Origin: 79-D21 sp964521575 | GTDB lineage: Bacteria > Synergistota > Synergistia > Synergistales > 79-D21 | Direction of reading: 5' to 3' | NCBI GenBank assembly: GCA_964521575.1 | Contig: CAZFSR010000008.1 | Location: 46,716-110,715, forward strand | Length of the DNA: 64,000 nucleotides | Shown: in pieces, positions 26,614-34,590 of the stretch | Layout of the letters: each line of letters opens with the position of its first letter | How positions within the stretch are numbered: position 1 is the first letter of the stretch | Program-made: the position numbers and the translations under genes | Notes under the pieces: generated by a model | Told to the model about the DNA's origin: nothing | The model's database searches: none | Seen by the model: the letters and a program-made list of their open reading frames with translations, nothing else

Positions 26614-27090
26614 GTGGATCCGCGCAGGGAAAGACGCCTGAAGTTGGTCAAAACCCTGGAGGAAGCGATCGGAAAGGCCGGCTATGATTGCCTGGAAGTC
26701 GAATTGACCCACGAGGAGGGACGCCCGATACTCCGCGTGGTGATCGATTCCCTTGGCGGAATAGGAGTGGAGGACTGCGAGAAGGTCTCAAGGATTCTGG
26801 GAACGATGCAGGAGGAAATCGACCCTTTTTTCCGGGGAAGGCATTTCCTGGAAGTGAGTTCCCCCGGACTGGAGCGGCCCTTGAGGAAAATAGAGGACTT
26901 TAGGCGCTTCCAGGGGAGTAAGGCCAAAATTCAACTGAAGGAGAGCCTGAACGGGCGGAAAAACTTCAACGGAAAGATTCATTCCGTGGATGGTGAAACG
27001 ATCATCCTAACCACGGAGGAAGGGACCTCATTTTCTTTCCCGTTCGTATCGGTCCGAAAAGCTAACCTCGTTTACGAGGACAAAATTTAA
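26614..27090 (+). CDS. rimP: Ribosome maturation factor RimP
   Basis: 158 residues needed for 30S assembly. MDPRRERRLKLVKTLEEAIGKAGYDCLEVELTHEEG-like N-terminus, then LRVVIDS, VEDCEKVSRILGTM and the signature LEVSSPGLERPLRKIEDF. The GTG at 26614 follows GGGGGAAGGA; the open frame extends 34 codons upstream but that part contains the leader terminator and cannot be coding. First gene of the nusA cluster. Confidence 0.93.
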   Translation: MDPRRERRLKLVKTLEEAIGKAGYDCLEVELTHEEGRPILRVVIDSLGGIGVEDCEKVSRILGTMQEEIDPFFRGRHFLEVSSPGLERPLRKIEDFRRFQGSKAKIQLKESLNGRKNFNGKIHSVDGETIILTTEEGTSFSFPFVSVRKANLVYEDKI

Positions 27091-27122
27091 GGCATGAACA
27101 GTGGGTCTGAGGAGGCATGACC

Positions 27123-28259
27123 ATGCAGCTCGGAAAGGATTTTATCAAGGCATTGAAACAAATCGAGCAGGAAAAAGGACTCTCTTCGGAGATCATCATT
27201 TCCAGCCTCGAAGCAGCACTCGTCTCTTCCTACCGGAAACACCGGGGCGGCAACCAGAATGTTGAAGTCCACATCGAACCGGAAAACGGCGAGATGGTCC
27301 TATACGAGGTCAAGCAGGTCTGTAGCGAGGTCAGCGATCCGGATACCCAGATGACGGTGGCAGATGGGGAGAAGATGGGATTTCCCGACCTCGCGGAGGG
27401 TGACCTTGTCCGTATCGAGGTTTTTCCCGAGGATTTCGGGCGGATCGCGGCGCAAACAGCCCGGCAGGTGATCCTTCAGAGGATTAAGGACGCGGAAAGA
27501 CAGGTTATTTTCGAGGAATTCTCGGACCGCATCGGGAACCTCGTCAACGGGGTCATCTTCAAGTCGGAGGGCGACCAGGTCCTGGTCCGGCTAAACGAAC
27601 GATCTGAAGCGATCCTTCCCCGAGAGGAACGGATCCTGGCCGAAACCTACACCTCCGGAGAAAGGATGAAATTCCTTCTCCTTGATGTTCGCCGAACAAG
27701 CAAGGGACCTAGAATCGTCGTTTCCCGGACCCATCCCGGACTCCTGAGGAGACTTCTCGAGCTTGAAGTGCCTGAAATCCGCGAAGGGACCGTCGAGATC
27801 CGGGGAATCGTCCGCGAAGCCGGCGCAAGAGCAAAGGTCGCGGTATCGACCCTCGACCCGAACGTCGATCCCGTCGGGGCCTGCGTCGGCAACAAGGGAA
27901 CCCGCATCAAGTCGATCAGCACGGAATTGCGCGATGAACGGATCGACATCATCATCTGGAACACCGATCCTCTACAGTTCGTCCGGAATTCGCTGTCACC
28001 CGCCAAGATCGTCAAGGTGGAGCCGGTCCTCGAATCGGAAAAATCCGTCAAGGTTTACGTGCGGCCGGACCAGCTTTCACTCGCGATCGGCAAGGCCGGC
28101 CAGAATGTCCGCCTCGCAGCCCGGCTCACGGGCTGGAAGATCGACATCAAGGTGCTGGAACCCGAGCGGATGCCGACTCTACAGGACCTCTTTGAAGATA
28201 TAATCAAGGGAGAGCCGAAGGACTTATGGTCCGAAGAGAAAACGGAGCGCGAGCAATAA
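27123..28259 (+). CDS. nusA: Transcription termination/antitermination factor NusA
   Basis: 378 residues: N-terminal RNA-polymerase-binding domain (DFIKALKQIEQEKGLSSEIIISSLEAAL), S1 domain (about 135-200), and two KH domains (VGACVGNKGTRIKSISTEL; LAIGKAGQNVRLAARLTGWKIDI). No C-terminal acidic repeats, as in most non-proteobacterial NusA. ATG at 27123 has GGAGG seven bases upstream; a start two codons earlier would have only one base of spacing. Confidence 0.96.
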   Translation: MQLGKDFIKALKQIEQEKGLSSEIIISSLEAALVSSYRKHRGGNQNVEVHIEPENGEMVLYEVKQVCSEVSDPDTQMTVADGEKMGFPDLAEGDLVRIEVFPEDFGRIAAQTARQVILQRIKDAERQVIFEEFSDRIGNLVNGVIFKSEGDQVLVRLNERSEAILPREERILAETYTSGERMKFLLLDVRRTSKGPRIVVSRTHPGLLRRLLELEVPEIREGTVEIRGIVREAGARAKVAVSTLDPNVDPVGACVGNKGTRIKSISTELRDERIDIIIWNTDPLQFVRNSLSPAKIVKVEPVLESEKSVKVYVRPDQLSLAIGKAGQNVRLAARLTGWKIDIKVLEPERMPTLQDLFEDIIKGEPKDLWSEEKTEREQ

Positions 28260-28534
28260 CGAGGAGAGTCCGCCCGCGGACCTGTATCGGGTGTGGGACT
28301 GAATCCCCAAAGAAGGGGCTTGTCCGGGTCGTGCGAAAACCCGAGGGGGGATTCGCCATCGACCCGACCGGCAAGGCCCCCGGAAGAGGGGCTTATCTTT
28401 GCGCGAACGTGGAATGCGTCAAGGAAGCCCGTCGGCGGAAAGCCCTATCCCGTTGCCTCAAGATCGAGGTCCCGCCTTCCTTTTATGATGAAATCGAAGC
28501 GTTCATCGAAACGATTCCCGAAAGGAAGGCCTAA
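28226..28534 (+). CDS. rnpM: YlxR/RnpM family RNA-binding protein (DUF448)
   Basis: 102 residues with RTCIGCGTESPKKGLVRVVRKPEGGFAIDPTGKAPGRGAYLC, the YlxR signature (R.CvgC......L.R.v......D...k..GRGaYlc). Members bind RNase P RNA in Firmicutes. The ATG lies 34 bases inside the nusA frame, so translation is coupled. Usual neighbour of nusA and infB. Confidence 0.92.
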   Translation: MVRRENGARAITRRVRPRTCIGCGTESPKKGLVRVVRKPEGGFAIDPTGKAPGRGAYLCANVECVKEARRRKALSRCLKIEVPPSFYDEIEAFIETIPERKA

Positions 28535-28537
28535 CGC

Positions 28538-28882
28538 ATGACTGAAGGCGGAAAGCGGGCATTCCTGCTAAAGTTGGGTCTTTCCCGCAGGGCGGGAGAA
28601 GTCATCATAGGCCAGGATCGAATTCGAGCGACTATTTCGGCCGGGAAAGGACCGCTTTTTCTCCTGTTCACGAATGATGCTTCCCCTTCGGTTGTTCGGC
28701 GTTTTGCCCCGGCCGAACCCAAAGGGTCCAACCATATCGTCCGGCTGGAATCGGTTTCTCGCTGGGAACTCGGCGCAGCTCTGGGGTTGTCCAGCACACA
28801 GGTTGTGGGTTTTTTCACGGCCAGTCGGTTTGCAGAAATGCTCCTTGAGGATTTGAGACGGGAAGGTGATGTCATTGAGTAA
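28538..28882 (+). CDS. L7Ae-family ribosomal-like protein (YlxQ-like)
   Basis: 114 residues with LLKLGLSRRAGEVIIGQDRIRATISAGKGPLFLLFTNDAS, the L7Ae/L30e/Gadd45 fold start; sits between rnpM and infB as in Bacillus (ylxQ). RNA (k-turn) binding is expected from the family. Three bases after rnpM; overlaps infB by eight bases. Confidence 0.85.
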   Translation: MTEGGKRAFLLKLGLSRRAGEVIIGQDRIRATISAGKGPLFLLFTNDASPSVVRRFAPAEPKGSNHIVRLESVSRWELGAALGLSSTQVVGFFTASRFAEMLLEDLRREGDVIE

Positions 28883-30857
28883 GATCAGGGTATATGAACT
28901 CGCAAAGATGCTCGAGGTTTCCAACAAGGAACTGATGGAAATCCTGCAGGCCCTTGCGGTCGACGTCAAGACCCACATGAGTTCCATCGACACGGACGTT
29001 GCACAAATCCTGGAGGAAACCGTCCGTGAACGCCGTAAAAAAGATCTCCAAGCCGGAAAGCCCGTAAAACCGGTCGAGGAAACGTTCCAGCCGGAAACAG
29101 TGGAAATACCGGCTGGGATCACCATTCGCGAAGTGGCCGAGAGGTTGGGCCTGGGAACGGCAGAAGTGGTCAAGCACCTGGTCACCACCGGTTTGATGGT
29201 CCCTGCAACAGCAAGAATCGATGAGGCTACCCTTTCCAAGATTGAAGAGCTCGCAGGCAAACACCTCAAGCTGGTGAAGGAAGCCGAACCTGCCGAGGAG
29301 GCCCCTGCCATCGCGAGGAAGAAGGCTCCCGCCAAAGGCGGGATCGTCGACAGACCCCCGATCGTCACAGTCATGGGCCATGTCGACCACGGGAAGACAA
29401 CCCTTCTTGACTATATTCGGAAAACCGCCGTGGCAGCCAAGGAAGCTGGCGGAATCACCCAGCATATCGGAGCATCGGTCGTTGAGCACGAAGGCAAAAA
29501 GATCGTCTTTCTCGACACCCCCGGACACGAGGCTTTCACTTCCATGCGCGCGCGTGGGGCGCAGGTCACCGATATCGCCATCCTCGTCTGCGCGGCCGAT
29601 GACGGAGTGATGCCACAGACTGTGGAGGCCCTGAACCATGCCAAGGCAGCGGGCGTTCCCATCATCGTCGCGGTCAATAAGATCGACAAACCGGATGCGC
29701 GCCCCGACCGAGTCCGGCAGCAGCTTTCGGACCAGGGGCTAATCCCGGAGGAGTGGGGCGGCGACACAGTTTTCGTCGATGTTTCAGCAAAGACCGGCCT
29801 CGGCATGGACCAGTTGCTGGAAATGACCCTGCTTGTGGCGGAAATGGCTGAATTGAAAGCAGACCCCGCCCAGGATGGGGAAGGTGTCGTCGTCGAAGCC
29901 AAGCTGGACAAGGGGAAGGGACCCGTGGCGACCTTGATCGTGCAGAACGGAACCCTCCGTCGCGGTGACATCGTCCTTTGCGAAAGCACCTGCGGGCGTG
30001 TTCGCGGCCTTCTGGACGACCAGGGACGCTGGGTTGTCGAAGCCGGGCCCAGCACACCGGTTGAAGTCCTCGGCCTAGACAGTTTGCCGAACCCGGGGGA
30101 ACGTTTCAGGAAAGCCCTCAACGAGCGTGAAGCGCGTGATTGCATTGATTCCAGGAACCAGGCCCTGAGGGAGGCGGAAAAGGGGACGACCCGGCGGCTC
30201 ACGCTTGAAGAGTTCTATCAGCAGCTGCGCGAAGGGGAAACCCACGTTTTCAGCCTCGTCCTCAAATGCGACGTCCAGGGGTCCCTAGAGGCCCTACGGG
30301 GATCCCTCCTGAAACTGGGAACCGATGAAGTCGGCATCAATATCGTTCACGAGGGCGTCGGCCGGATCTCCGAATCGGATGTCATGCTGGCTGCCGCATC
30401 CAAGGCCGTCATCATCGGCTTCAATGTCAGGCCCGATTCCAACGCGAAAAAGATTGCCGAAGCGGAAGGGATCGAAATCCGCCTCTATAACATCATTTAC
30501 GACGTCATCGACGATATCCGGTCGGCCATGGAAGGGATGCTTGCGCCGGAGTTGAGGGAGAAAATCCTCGGACAGGCTGAGATCCGGGCTTCCTTCAAGG
30601 TTCCGAAAGTCGGGAAAATCGCGGGTTGCTATGTTCTGGAAGGAACGATACGCCGAAACGGGAAAATCCGCCTGATCCGGGATGGAGTCGTCTACTGGGA
30701 CGGAACCCTGTCCAGCCTCAAGCGTTTCAAGGACGATGCCCGCGAGGTGACGAACGGTTTCGAGTGCGGGATGAGCTTCACCAATTTCCACGACTTCAAG
30801 GAAGGCGACCATGTCGAATGCTACGAGATCGTGGAGGAGAAACGCCACTTCGACTAA
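28875..30857 (+). CDS. infB: Translation initiation factor IF-2
   Basis: GTPase that brings initiator tRNA to the 30S subunit. 660 residues from the TTG at 28875 (MSKIRVYELAKMLEVSNKELMEIL is the IF2_N domain; a second follows at ITIREVAERLGLGTAEVVKHL). G domain: VMGHVDHGKTTLLD, DTPGHEAF, NKIDKP. Domains II to IV follow, ending in FKEGDHVECYEIVE. The N-terminal linker is short, hence the modest length. GTG 28866 and ATG 28869 are alternative starts; AAGGTGA spacing favours 28875. Confidence 0.95.
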   Translation: MSKIRVYELAKMLEVSNKELMEILQALAVDVKTHMSSIDTDVAQILEETVRERRKKDLQAGKPVKPVEETFQPETVEIPAGITIREVAERLGLGTAEVVKHLVTTGLMVPATARIDEATLSKIEELAGKHLKLVKEAEPAEEAPAIARKKAPAKGGIVDRPPIVTVMGHVDHGKTTLLDYIRKTAVAAKEAGGITQHIGASVVEHEGKKIVFLDTPGHEAFTSMRARGAQVTDIAILVCAADDGVMPQTVEALNHAKAAGVPIIVAVNKIDKPDARPDRVRQQLSDQGLIPEEWGGDTVFVDVSAKTGLGMDQLLEMTLLVAEMAELKADPAQDGEGVVVEAKLDKGKGPVATLIVQNGTLRRGDIVLCESTCGRVRGLLDDQGRWVVEAGPSTPVEVLGLDSLPNPGERFRKALNEREARDCIDSRNQALREAEKGTTRRLTLEEFYQQLREGETHVFSLVLKCDVQGSLEALRGSLLKLGTDEVGINIVHEGVGRISESDVMLAAASKAVIIGFNVRPDSNAKKIAEAEGIEIRLYNIIYDVIDDIRSAMEGMLAPELREKILGQAEIRASFKVPKVGKIAGCYVLEGTIRRNGKIRLIRDGVVYWDGTLSSLKRFKDDAREVTNGFECGMSFTNFHDFKEGDHVECYEIVEEKRHFD

Positions 30858-31189
30858 ACGGGCCGTCATGCTTTTTCGGGCTCCTGCTTGTCGAGATAGA
30901 AATTTCCGGCAGCAGGAGCCTAAAGGATAGACGTCAGGTCGTCCGGTCCCTCCTGGAAAAACTCAGGAGAGGCGAAAACGTGTCCGCTTCAGATCTCGGG
31001 CCGTCAGAGTCCTGGATAAAGGCCTGTATTGCCGTGGCTTGCGTCGCGAACGACATTGGCCATGTGAGGTCCACACTGGACCAGGTGGAAGAGCTTCTTG
31101 ACAGGGAAGCAGAAAACCTGGATTTCGAAATGCTCGCCTTGCGAAGAAAGGTCGGTTCTTATGACGAGTTTTCGAATAGAGAGGATTAA
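30818..31189 (+). CDS. DUF503 family protein with an unusual start
   Basis: The domain is clear: FGLLLVEIEISGSRSLKDRRQVVRSLLEKLR and NVSASDL, WIKACIAVACVANDIGHV. The family normally starts at the residue before the first VG, but here no ATG, GTG or TTG stands in that place (codon TGC). The nearest in-frame start is the ATG at 30818, 40 bases inside infB, giving 123 residues with about 17 extra at the N-terminus. A 10-bp inverted repeat (30879-30888 with 30911-30920) covers the first codons of the domain. Start and translation mode are uncertain. Confidence 0.7.
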   Translation: MLRDRGGETPLRLNGPSCFFGLLLVEIEISGSRSLKDRRQVVRSLLEKLRRGENVSASDLGPSESWIKACIAVACVANDIGHVRSTLDQVEELLDREAENLDFEMLALRRKVGSYDEFSNRED

Positions 31190-31565
31190 CAAGGAACTTT
31201 TGAGGGAGATCTCCCTGCTCCTGCAGGGACGAATCAAGAACGAGTGGGCCAGGAAGGCCATTTTGACAGGAGTTGAATGTTCACGAGACCTTGGTTTTGC
31301 CAAGGTTTACTTTACGACGATCGATCCTGCCGACCAGGAAACGGTCAAGGCCGGCCTCGATTCGGTTGAAGGGCTGATACGCAGTGTGCTTGGCAAGGAG
31401 ATGCGCCTGAGGACGATCCCTGAATTCCGTTTTATCGTCGACCTTAGCGAAGAGAAAGCACGCGAAATGGATGCGGTTCTCGACCGTTTGAAGGGGGAGG
31501 CGGCAGTCGGAGAGCCTCAATCGACGGAAGAGGATGCGGAAACTGACGATGAAACGGACGAGTAG
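31161..31565 (+). CDS. rbfA: 30S ribosome-binding factor A
   Basis: 134 residues. MTSFRIERINKELLREISLLLQG is the RbfA N-terminus; LTGVECSRDLGFAKVYFTTID and LRTIPEFRFIVDLSEEKAREMD follow the family. A C-terminal acidic tail (STEEDAETDDETDE) is added. ATG at 31161 overlaps the DUF503 end by 29 bases. Needed for late 16S processing in studied bacteria; lies in the usual infB-rbfA-truB order. Confidence 0.93.
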   Translation: MTSFRIERINKELLREISLLLQGRIKNEWARKAILTGVECSRDLGFAKVYFTTIDPADQETVKAGLDSVEGLIRSVLGKEMRLRTIPEFRFIVDLSEEKAREMDAVLDRLKGEAAVGEPQSTEEDAETDDETDE

Positions 31566-32538
31566 TCCCCGGATTCCTCTTGCCGACAACCTGCATGCCG
31601 CGATTGCCGCTCTATGCCGGTTCCCGCGGTGGACACTTCTTTCTCACGAACAGCCCGATGGGGATACACTGGGCTGCTGCAGCGCGTTTTTCCAGTCCGC
31701 TCTCCGTCTCGGGAAATCCGTTCGATGGGTCGGGCCTGACCCCATCCCGGATTCCTATTCCTTCCTGCCAGGTTCAGAGCACTATGAAGCGGCACATGAA
31801 CTGGAGGCGCAGGAAGACTCCCTGTTGATCTTCGTCGATACGACAACCCCCGAACGGACGTTACCTGTTCAAGGCCTGCCAGGCTTGTTTTCAGTCAACA
31901 TTGACCACCATGGCGACAATTCGCTTTTCGGGTCCGTGAACGTCGTGGACCCGTCTGCGGGAGCCACGGCGGAATTGGCGTGGGAAATTATCGGGCAATT
32001 GGTTCATCCCCTGGACATCGGGACCGCCTTGGGGCTTTATTCCGGCCTTGTGACCGACACGGGACGATTCGGTTACTCCTGCACAACCCCGCGCTCACAC
32101 CGAATTGCCGCCGATCTCCTTGAAAGAGGAGTACGTCCTGAAATCATGGATCAGCTACTTTACTGCAACGGGACGCCTCAAGCGCTGAGACTGCGGGGAC
32201 GGGCCTTTTCGAGGATTGACTACGAAGCAGAGAAGGGAACCGCACTAACCTGGCTCTCGAGGGCGGATTTTATTGAGACTGGAGCCGATTATTCCGAAAC
32301 GGAAGGGCTCGCAAGCGAACTTCTTCGAATCAAGGGATCCCAATTTTCTGCCGTGCTGGTCGAAAACGAAACCTCGATTCGAGTGAGCCTGCGATCGAGA
32401 GGAAAGATTTCAGCAGCGGAAATCGCCCACCGACACGGGGGAGGAGGACATCCCAATGCTGCCGGGATGAGGCTTCCCCTTCCTCTGGAGAAAAGCCTTG
32501 AAGCTTTCAGGGAAGAAATACGCAAGAACCATGACTGA
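31534..32538 (+). CDS. DHH/DHHA1 phosphoesterase, NrnA-like (oligoribonuclease/pAp phosphatase)
   Basis: 334 residues; LLSHEQPDGDTLGCC, FVDTTTPERTL, NIDHHGDN (DHH), SGLVTDTGRFGY and the C-terminal DHHA1 GGGGHPNAAGM are all present. The family degrades nano-RNA and pAp. The position between rbfA and truB is the standard one for nrnA in Gram-positives. ATG 31534 is given; ATG 31549 is an alternative. It overlaps rbfA by 32 bases. Confidence 0.92.
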   Translation: MRKLTMKRTSSPRIPLADNLHAAIAALCRFPRWTLLSHEQPDGDTLGCCSAFFQSALRLGKSVRWVGPDPIPDSYSFLPGSEHYEAAHELEAQEDSLLIFVDTTTPERTLPVQGLPGLFSVNIDHHGDNSLFGSVNVVDPSAGATAELAWEIIGQLVHPLDIGTALGLYSGLVTDTGRFGYSCTTPRSHRIAADLLERGVRPEIMDQLLYCNGTPQALRLRGRAFSRIDYEAEKGTALTWLSRADFIETGADYSETEGLASELLRIKGSQFSAVLVENETSIRVSLRSRGKISAAEIAHRHGGGGHPNAAGMRLPLPLEKSLEAFREEIRKNHD

Positions 32539-33436
32539 TGGAATCCTTCTTCTTGACAAGCAACCCGGCGAAACCAGCACCGGCTGCGTGGAAACAATCC
32601 GGAAGTTTTTGGGTAAAAAAGCCAAGGTCGGTCACGGCGGAACCCTCGACAGCCCGGCCTCCGGGCTGCTGGTTCTTCTATTGGGTGCCGCCACGCGTTC
32701 CTGCGCGTTCGTTCAGCTTCTTCCAAAAGAATATGCCGTTGAAGCCCAACTCGGGGCTTTTTCGGACACAGACGATGCCGCCGGACACATCGAGGCCTGC
32801 AAGGGGTGGGGTACGGTATCTCCGGAATCCGTCCAGCGTGAGCTCCTTGCTTTCCTCGGCCTGCGATTGCAGGTTCCTCCTTCCGTGTCAGCCGTGCATG
32901 TCGCCGGAAAGCGCGCCCACCAGCTAGCCCGATCGGGCGAGAAAACGGTCCTGTCCTCAAAACCTGTCACGATCACCTCCCTTTCAGAGATATCAGGACC
33001 TGATCCTCAGGGAAAGATCCGCTTCCGGATCAAATGCCACAAGGGGACTTATGTCCGAAGCCTGGTTCGCGACCTGGGGAACCGCCTAGGTTGCGGAGCC
33101 TATGTGGATACTTTGCGCCGGCTTTCTGTCGGGTATTTTCTTCTTGAACAAGCCCGTCCCGTTTCGGCGTTCCCGGCAGGCATCCAGGAGGCCCTGCTAC
33201 CCATCGATGCGCTTCTGGATCACTTCGTGACCTACCGGGTAACGCAGGAACTGGAGGGGGATGTCCGAAACGGCAAGCCCATCCCATCCAGTAGCCTGCA
33301 AAGACTTCATTGGGGCCTGCTTCCCGAATCCGGGCACATCGTCCTCCGGAGTGAGAACCTGGCCTGTTTTGCGTTGCCGGCAGGGCCTTCCCATTTCAGG
33401 CCGGACGTCGTTCTTGCCGTGGGGGATCGGCCATGA
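32531..33436 (+). CDS. truB: tRNA pseudouridine(55) synthase
   Basis: 301 residues; DGILLLDKQPGETS, KVGHGGTLDSPASGLLVLLLG with the catalytic Asp (GTLD), and the KCHKGTYVRSLVRDLG segment define TruB. Modifies U55 in the T-loop of tRNAs. ATG at 32531 overlaps the DHH stop region by eight bases, and the end overlaps ribF by four. Confidence 0.95.
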   Translation: MTDGILLLDKQPGETSTGCVETIRKFLGKKAKVGHGGTLDSPASGLLVLLLGAATRSCAFVQLLPKEYAVEAQLGAFSDTDDAAGHIEACKGWGTVSPESVQRELLAFLGLRLQVPPSVSAVHVAGKRAHQLARSGEKTVLSSKPVTITSLSEISGPDPQGKIRFRIKCHKGTYVRSLVRDLGNRLGCGAYVDTLRRLSVGYFLLEQARPVSAFPAGIQEALLPIDALLDHFVTYRVTQELEGDVRNGKPIPSSSLQRLHWGLLPESGHIVLRSENLACFALPAGPSHFRPDVVLAVGDRP

Positions 33437-34374
33437 TCGCCGCACTCGGCGCCTTCGACGGTTTTCACCTGGGCCATGTCCGGCTTTTCGAAACCGCGCG
33501 GGAAAAGGCCCTCATTTCTGGGCAAGAATGGGGCGTGATCTCCTTTCACCCTCACCCGCAGGCGATTTTCAACGGCTCTTCCTTCCGGTACCTGTTCACC
33601 GAACCGGAAAGAGAAGCCCTGGGAAGGTTCCACCGGATCCCCAGATTCGAAAGGATTCCCTTCACCAGAGGCCTTGCCGACATGAAACCCTCGGCATTCC
33701 TGGACTGGATCGATGAAAGCTATGGAATTTCGGGGTTGGTTGTGGGGGATAATTTCCGTTTCGGCAGGGGGAGGTCGGGAGACTGTCTCTTCCTGCGCGA
33801 AGAGGGACGCCGTCGCGGGTGGTCGGTCGACATCCTGCCACCAGTGAGGGTTGGACGCGAAAACGTCAGCAGCACCTTGATCCGGCAAAAGATCACCTTG
33901 GGTGAAACCCGGGCAGCGGAACCCCTCCTGGGGCATCCCTTCTTTCTCTCGGGCATTGTTGTCAGGGGAGACCAAAGGGGAAGAAAGCTCGGCTTCCCAA
34001 CCGCGAATCTTGCCCCCTCTCCCGAAAAGCTTGTCCCGCAACGCGGAGTCTATACGTCGGCCGTCCTCCTGGATAACGAATGGCGGCCCGCCGCCCTCAA
34101 CATCGGTTTCAATCCAACTTTCACCGGAATCCGGGCCCTGCGGATCGAGGCGCACCTAATCGGATACGACGGCGACCTTTACGGGCGCCACCTTACCGTA
34201 CTCTTTCTCGAGAGGCTGCGCGGGGAGCTTCAGTTCCCCGGCGTCCAGGAACTGATAATCCGCATGCATGAAGACATCTCGGAAGCCGATGCCCTTTGGC
34301 GCTGTTATCTTGCGGGGCATGAAAGAACGTTGCGCCGACTCGCGGAATGTTTTCGGGCATATCCCGGAGATTGA
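33433..34374 (+). CDS. ribF: Bifunctional riboflavin kinase / FAD synthetase
   Basis: Converts riboflavin made by the 5.5-9.0 kb cluster to FMN and FAD. FAD synthetase half: ALGAFDGFHLGHVRLFE (HxGH type) and VVGDNFRFGRGRSGD. Kinase half: GIVVRGDQRGRKLGFPTANL and PALNIGFNPTF. 313 residues. It overlaps truB (ATGA). The stop codon overlaps the -35 of the following tRNA-Arg promoter (34371-34376). Confidence 0.95.
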   Translation: MIAALGAFDGFHLGHVRLFETAREKALISGQEWGVISFHPHPQAIFNGSSFRYLFTEPEREALGRFHRIPRFERIPFTRGLADMKPSAFLDWIDESYGISGLVVGDNFRFGRGRSGDCLFLREEGRRRGWSVDILPPVRVGRENVSSTLIRQKITLGETRAAEPLLGHPFFLSGIVVRGDQRGRKLGFPTANLAPSPEKLVPQRGVYTSAVLLDNEWRPAALNIGFNPTFTGIRALRIEAHLIGYDGDLYGRHLTVLFLERLRGELQFPGVQELIIRMHEDISEADALWRCYLAGHERTLRRLAECFRAYPGD

Positions 34375-34399
34375 AGCCCTCCCCGACCCGTGGTAAGAT
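34371..34399 (+). promoter_or_regulatory. Original tRNA-Arg promoter, left of the element
   Basis: TTGAAG (34371-34376), 17-base spacer, TAAGAT (34394-34399). The -10 lies inside the 76-bp repeat; the -35 is chromosomal and overlaps the ribF stop codon. It now drives only a truncated tRNA 5' half. Confidence 0.65.
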
Positions 34400-34461
34400 A
34401 TCCGTCGTTCCGGTGGGCCCGTAGCTCAGGTGGATAGAGCGACGGCCTCCTAAGCCGTAGG
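34386..34461 (+). repeat. Left attachment repeat (attL), 76 bp
   Basis: Identical at all 76 positions to 42006-42081. Contains the tRNA promoter -10, 29 bases upstream of the tRNA and the first 47 nucleotides of tRNA-Arg(CCU), through the anticodon stem. It marks the left boundary of the integrated element. Confidence 0.95.
34415..34461 (+). pseudogene. Truncated tRNA-Arg(CCU), 5' half only
   Basis: Matches nucleotides 1-47 of the intact tRNA at 42035. Sequence diverges at 34462, so the T arm, 3' acceptor strand and CCA are absent. No complementary 3' acceptor strand is seen downstream. A remnant of integration. Confidence 0.92.
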
Positions 34462-34543
34462 AGTGCGACGAAGGCCATAAACCCTTGCGGTTACTATATA
34501 TTCAGACCTACCAAGGTTCTCAGGAGTGACGGCCTACGCGTTT
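34459..34543 (+). repeat. Left-end recombinase-type repeats (motifs A and B)
   Basis: Motif A AGGAGTGCGACG at 34459-34470 and motif B AGGAGTGACGGCCTAC plus GCGTTT at 34522-34543. Both recur at the right end (A 41952-41963, B 41907-41928) in the same orientation. In a circular form they would flank the attachment core on each side, as arm-type integrase sites do. Confidence 0.6.
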
Positions 34544-34590
34544 CGATAGCCGTTTTAAAAGGAAACTTTTGTCGCATATTTGTTTATTTT

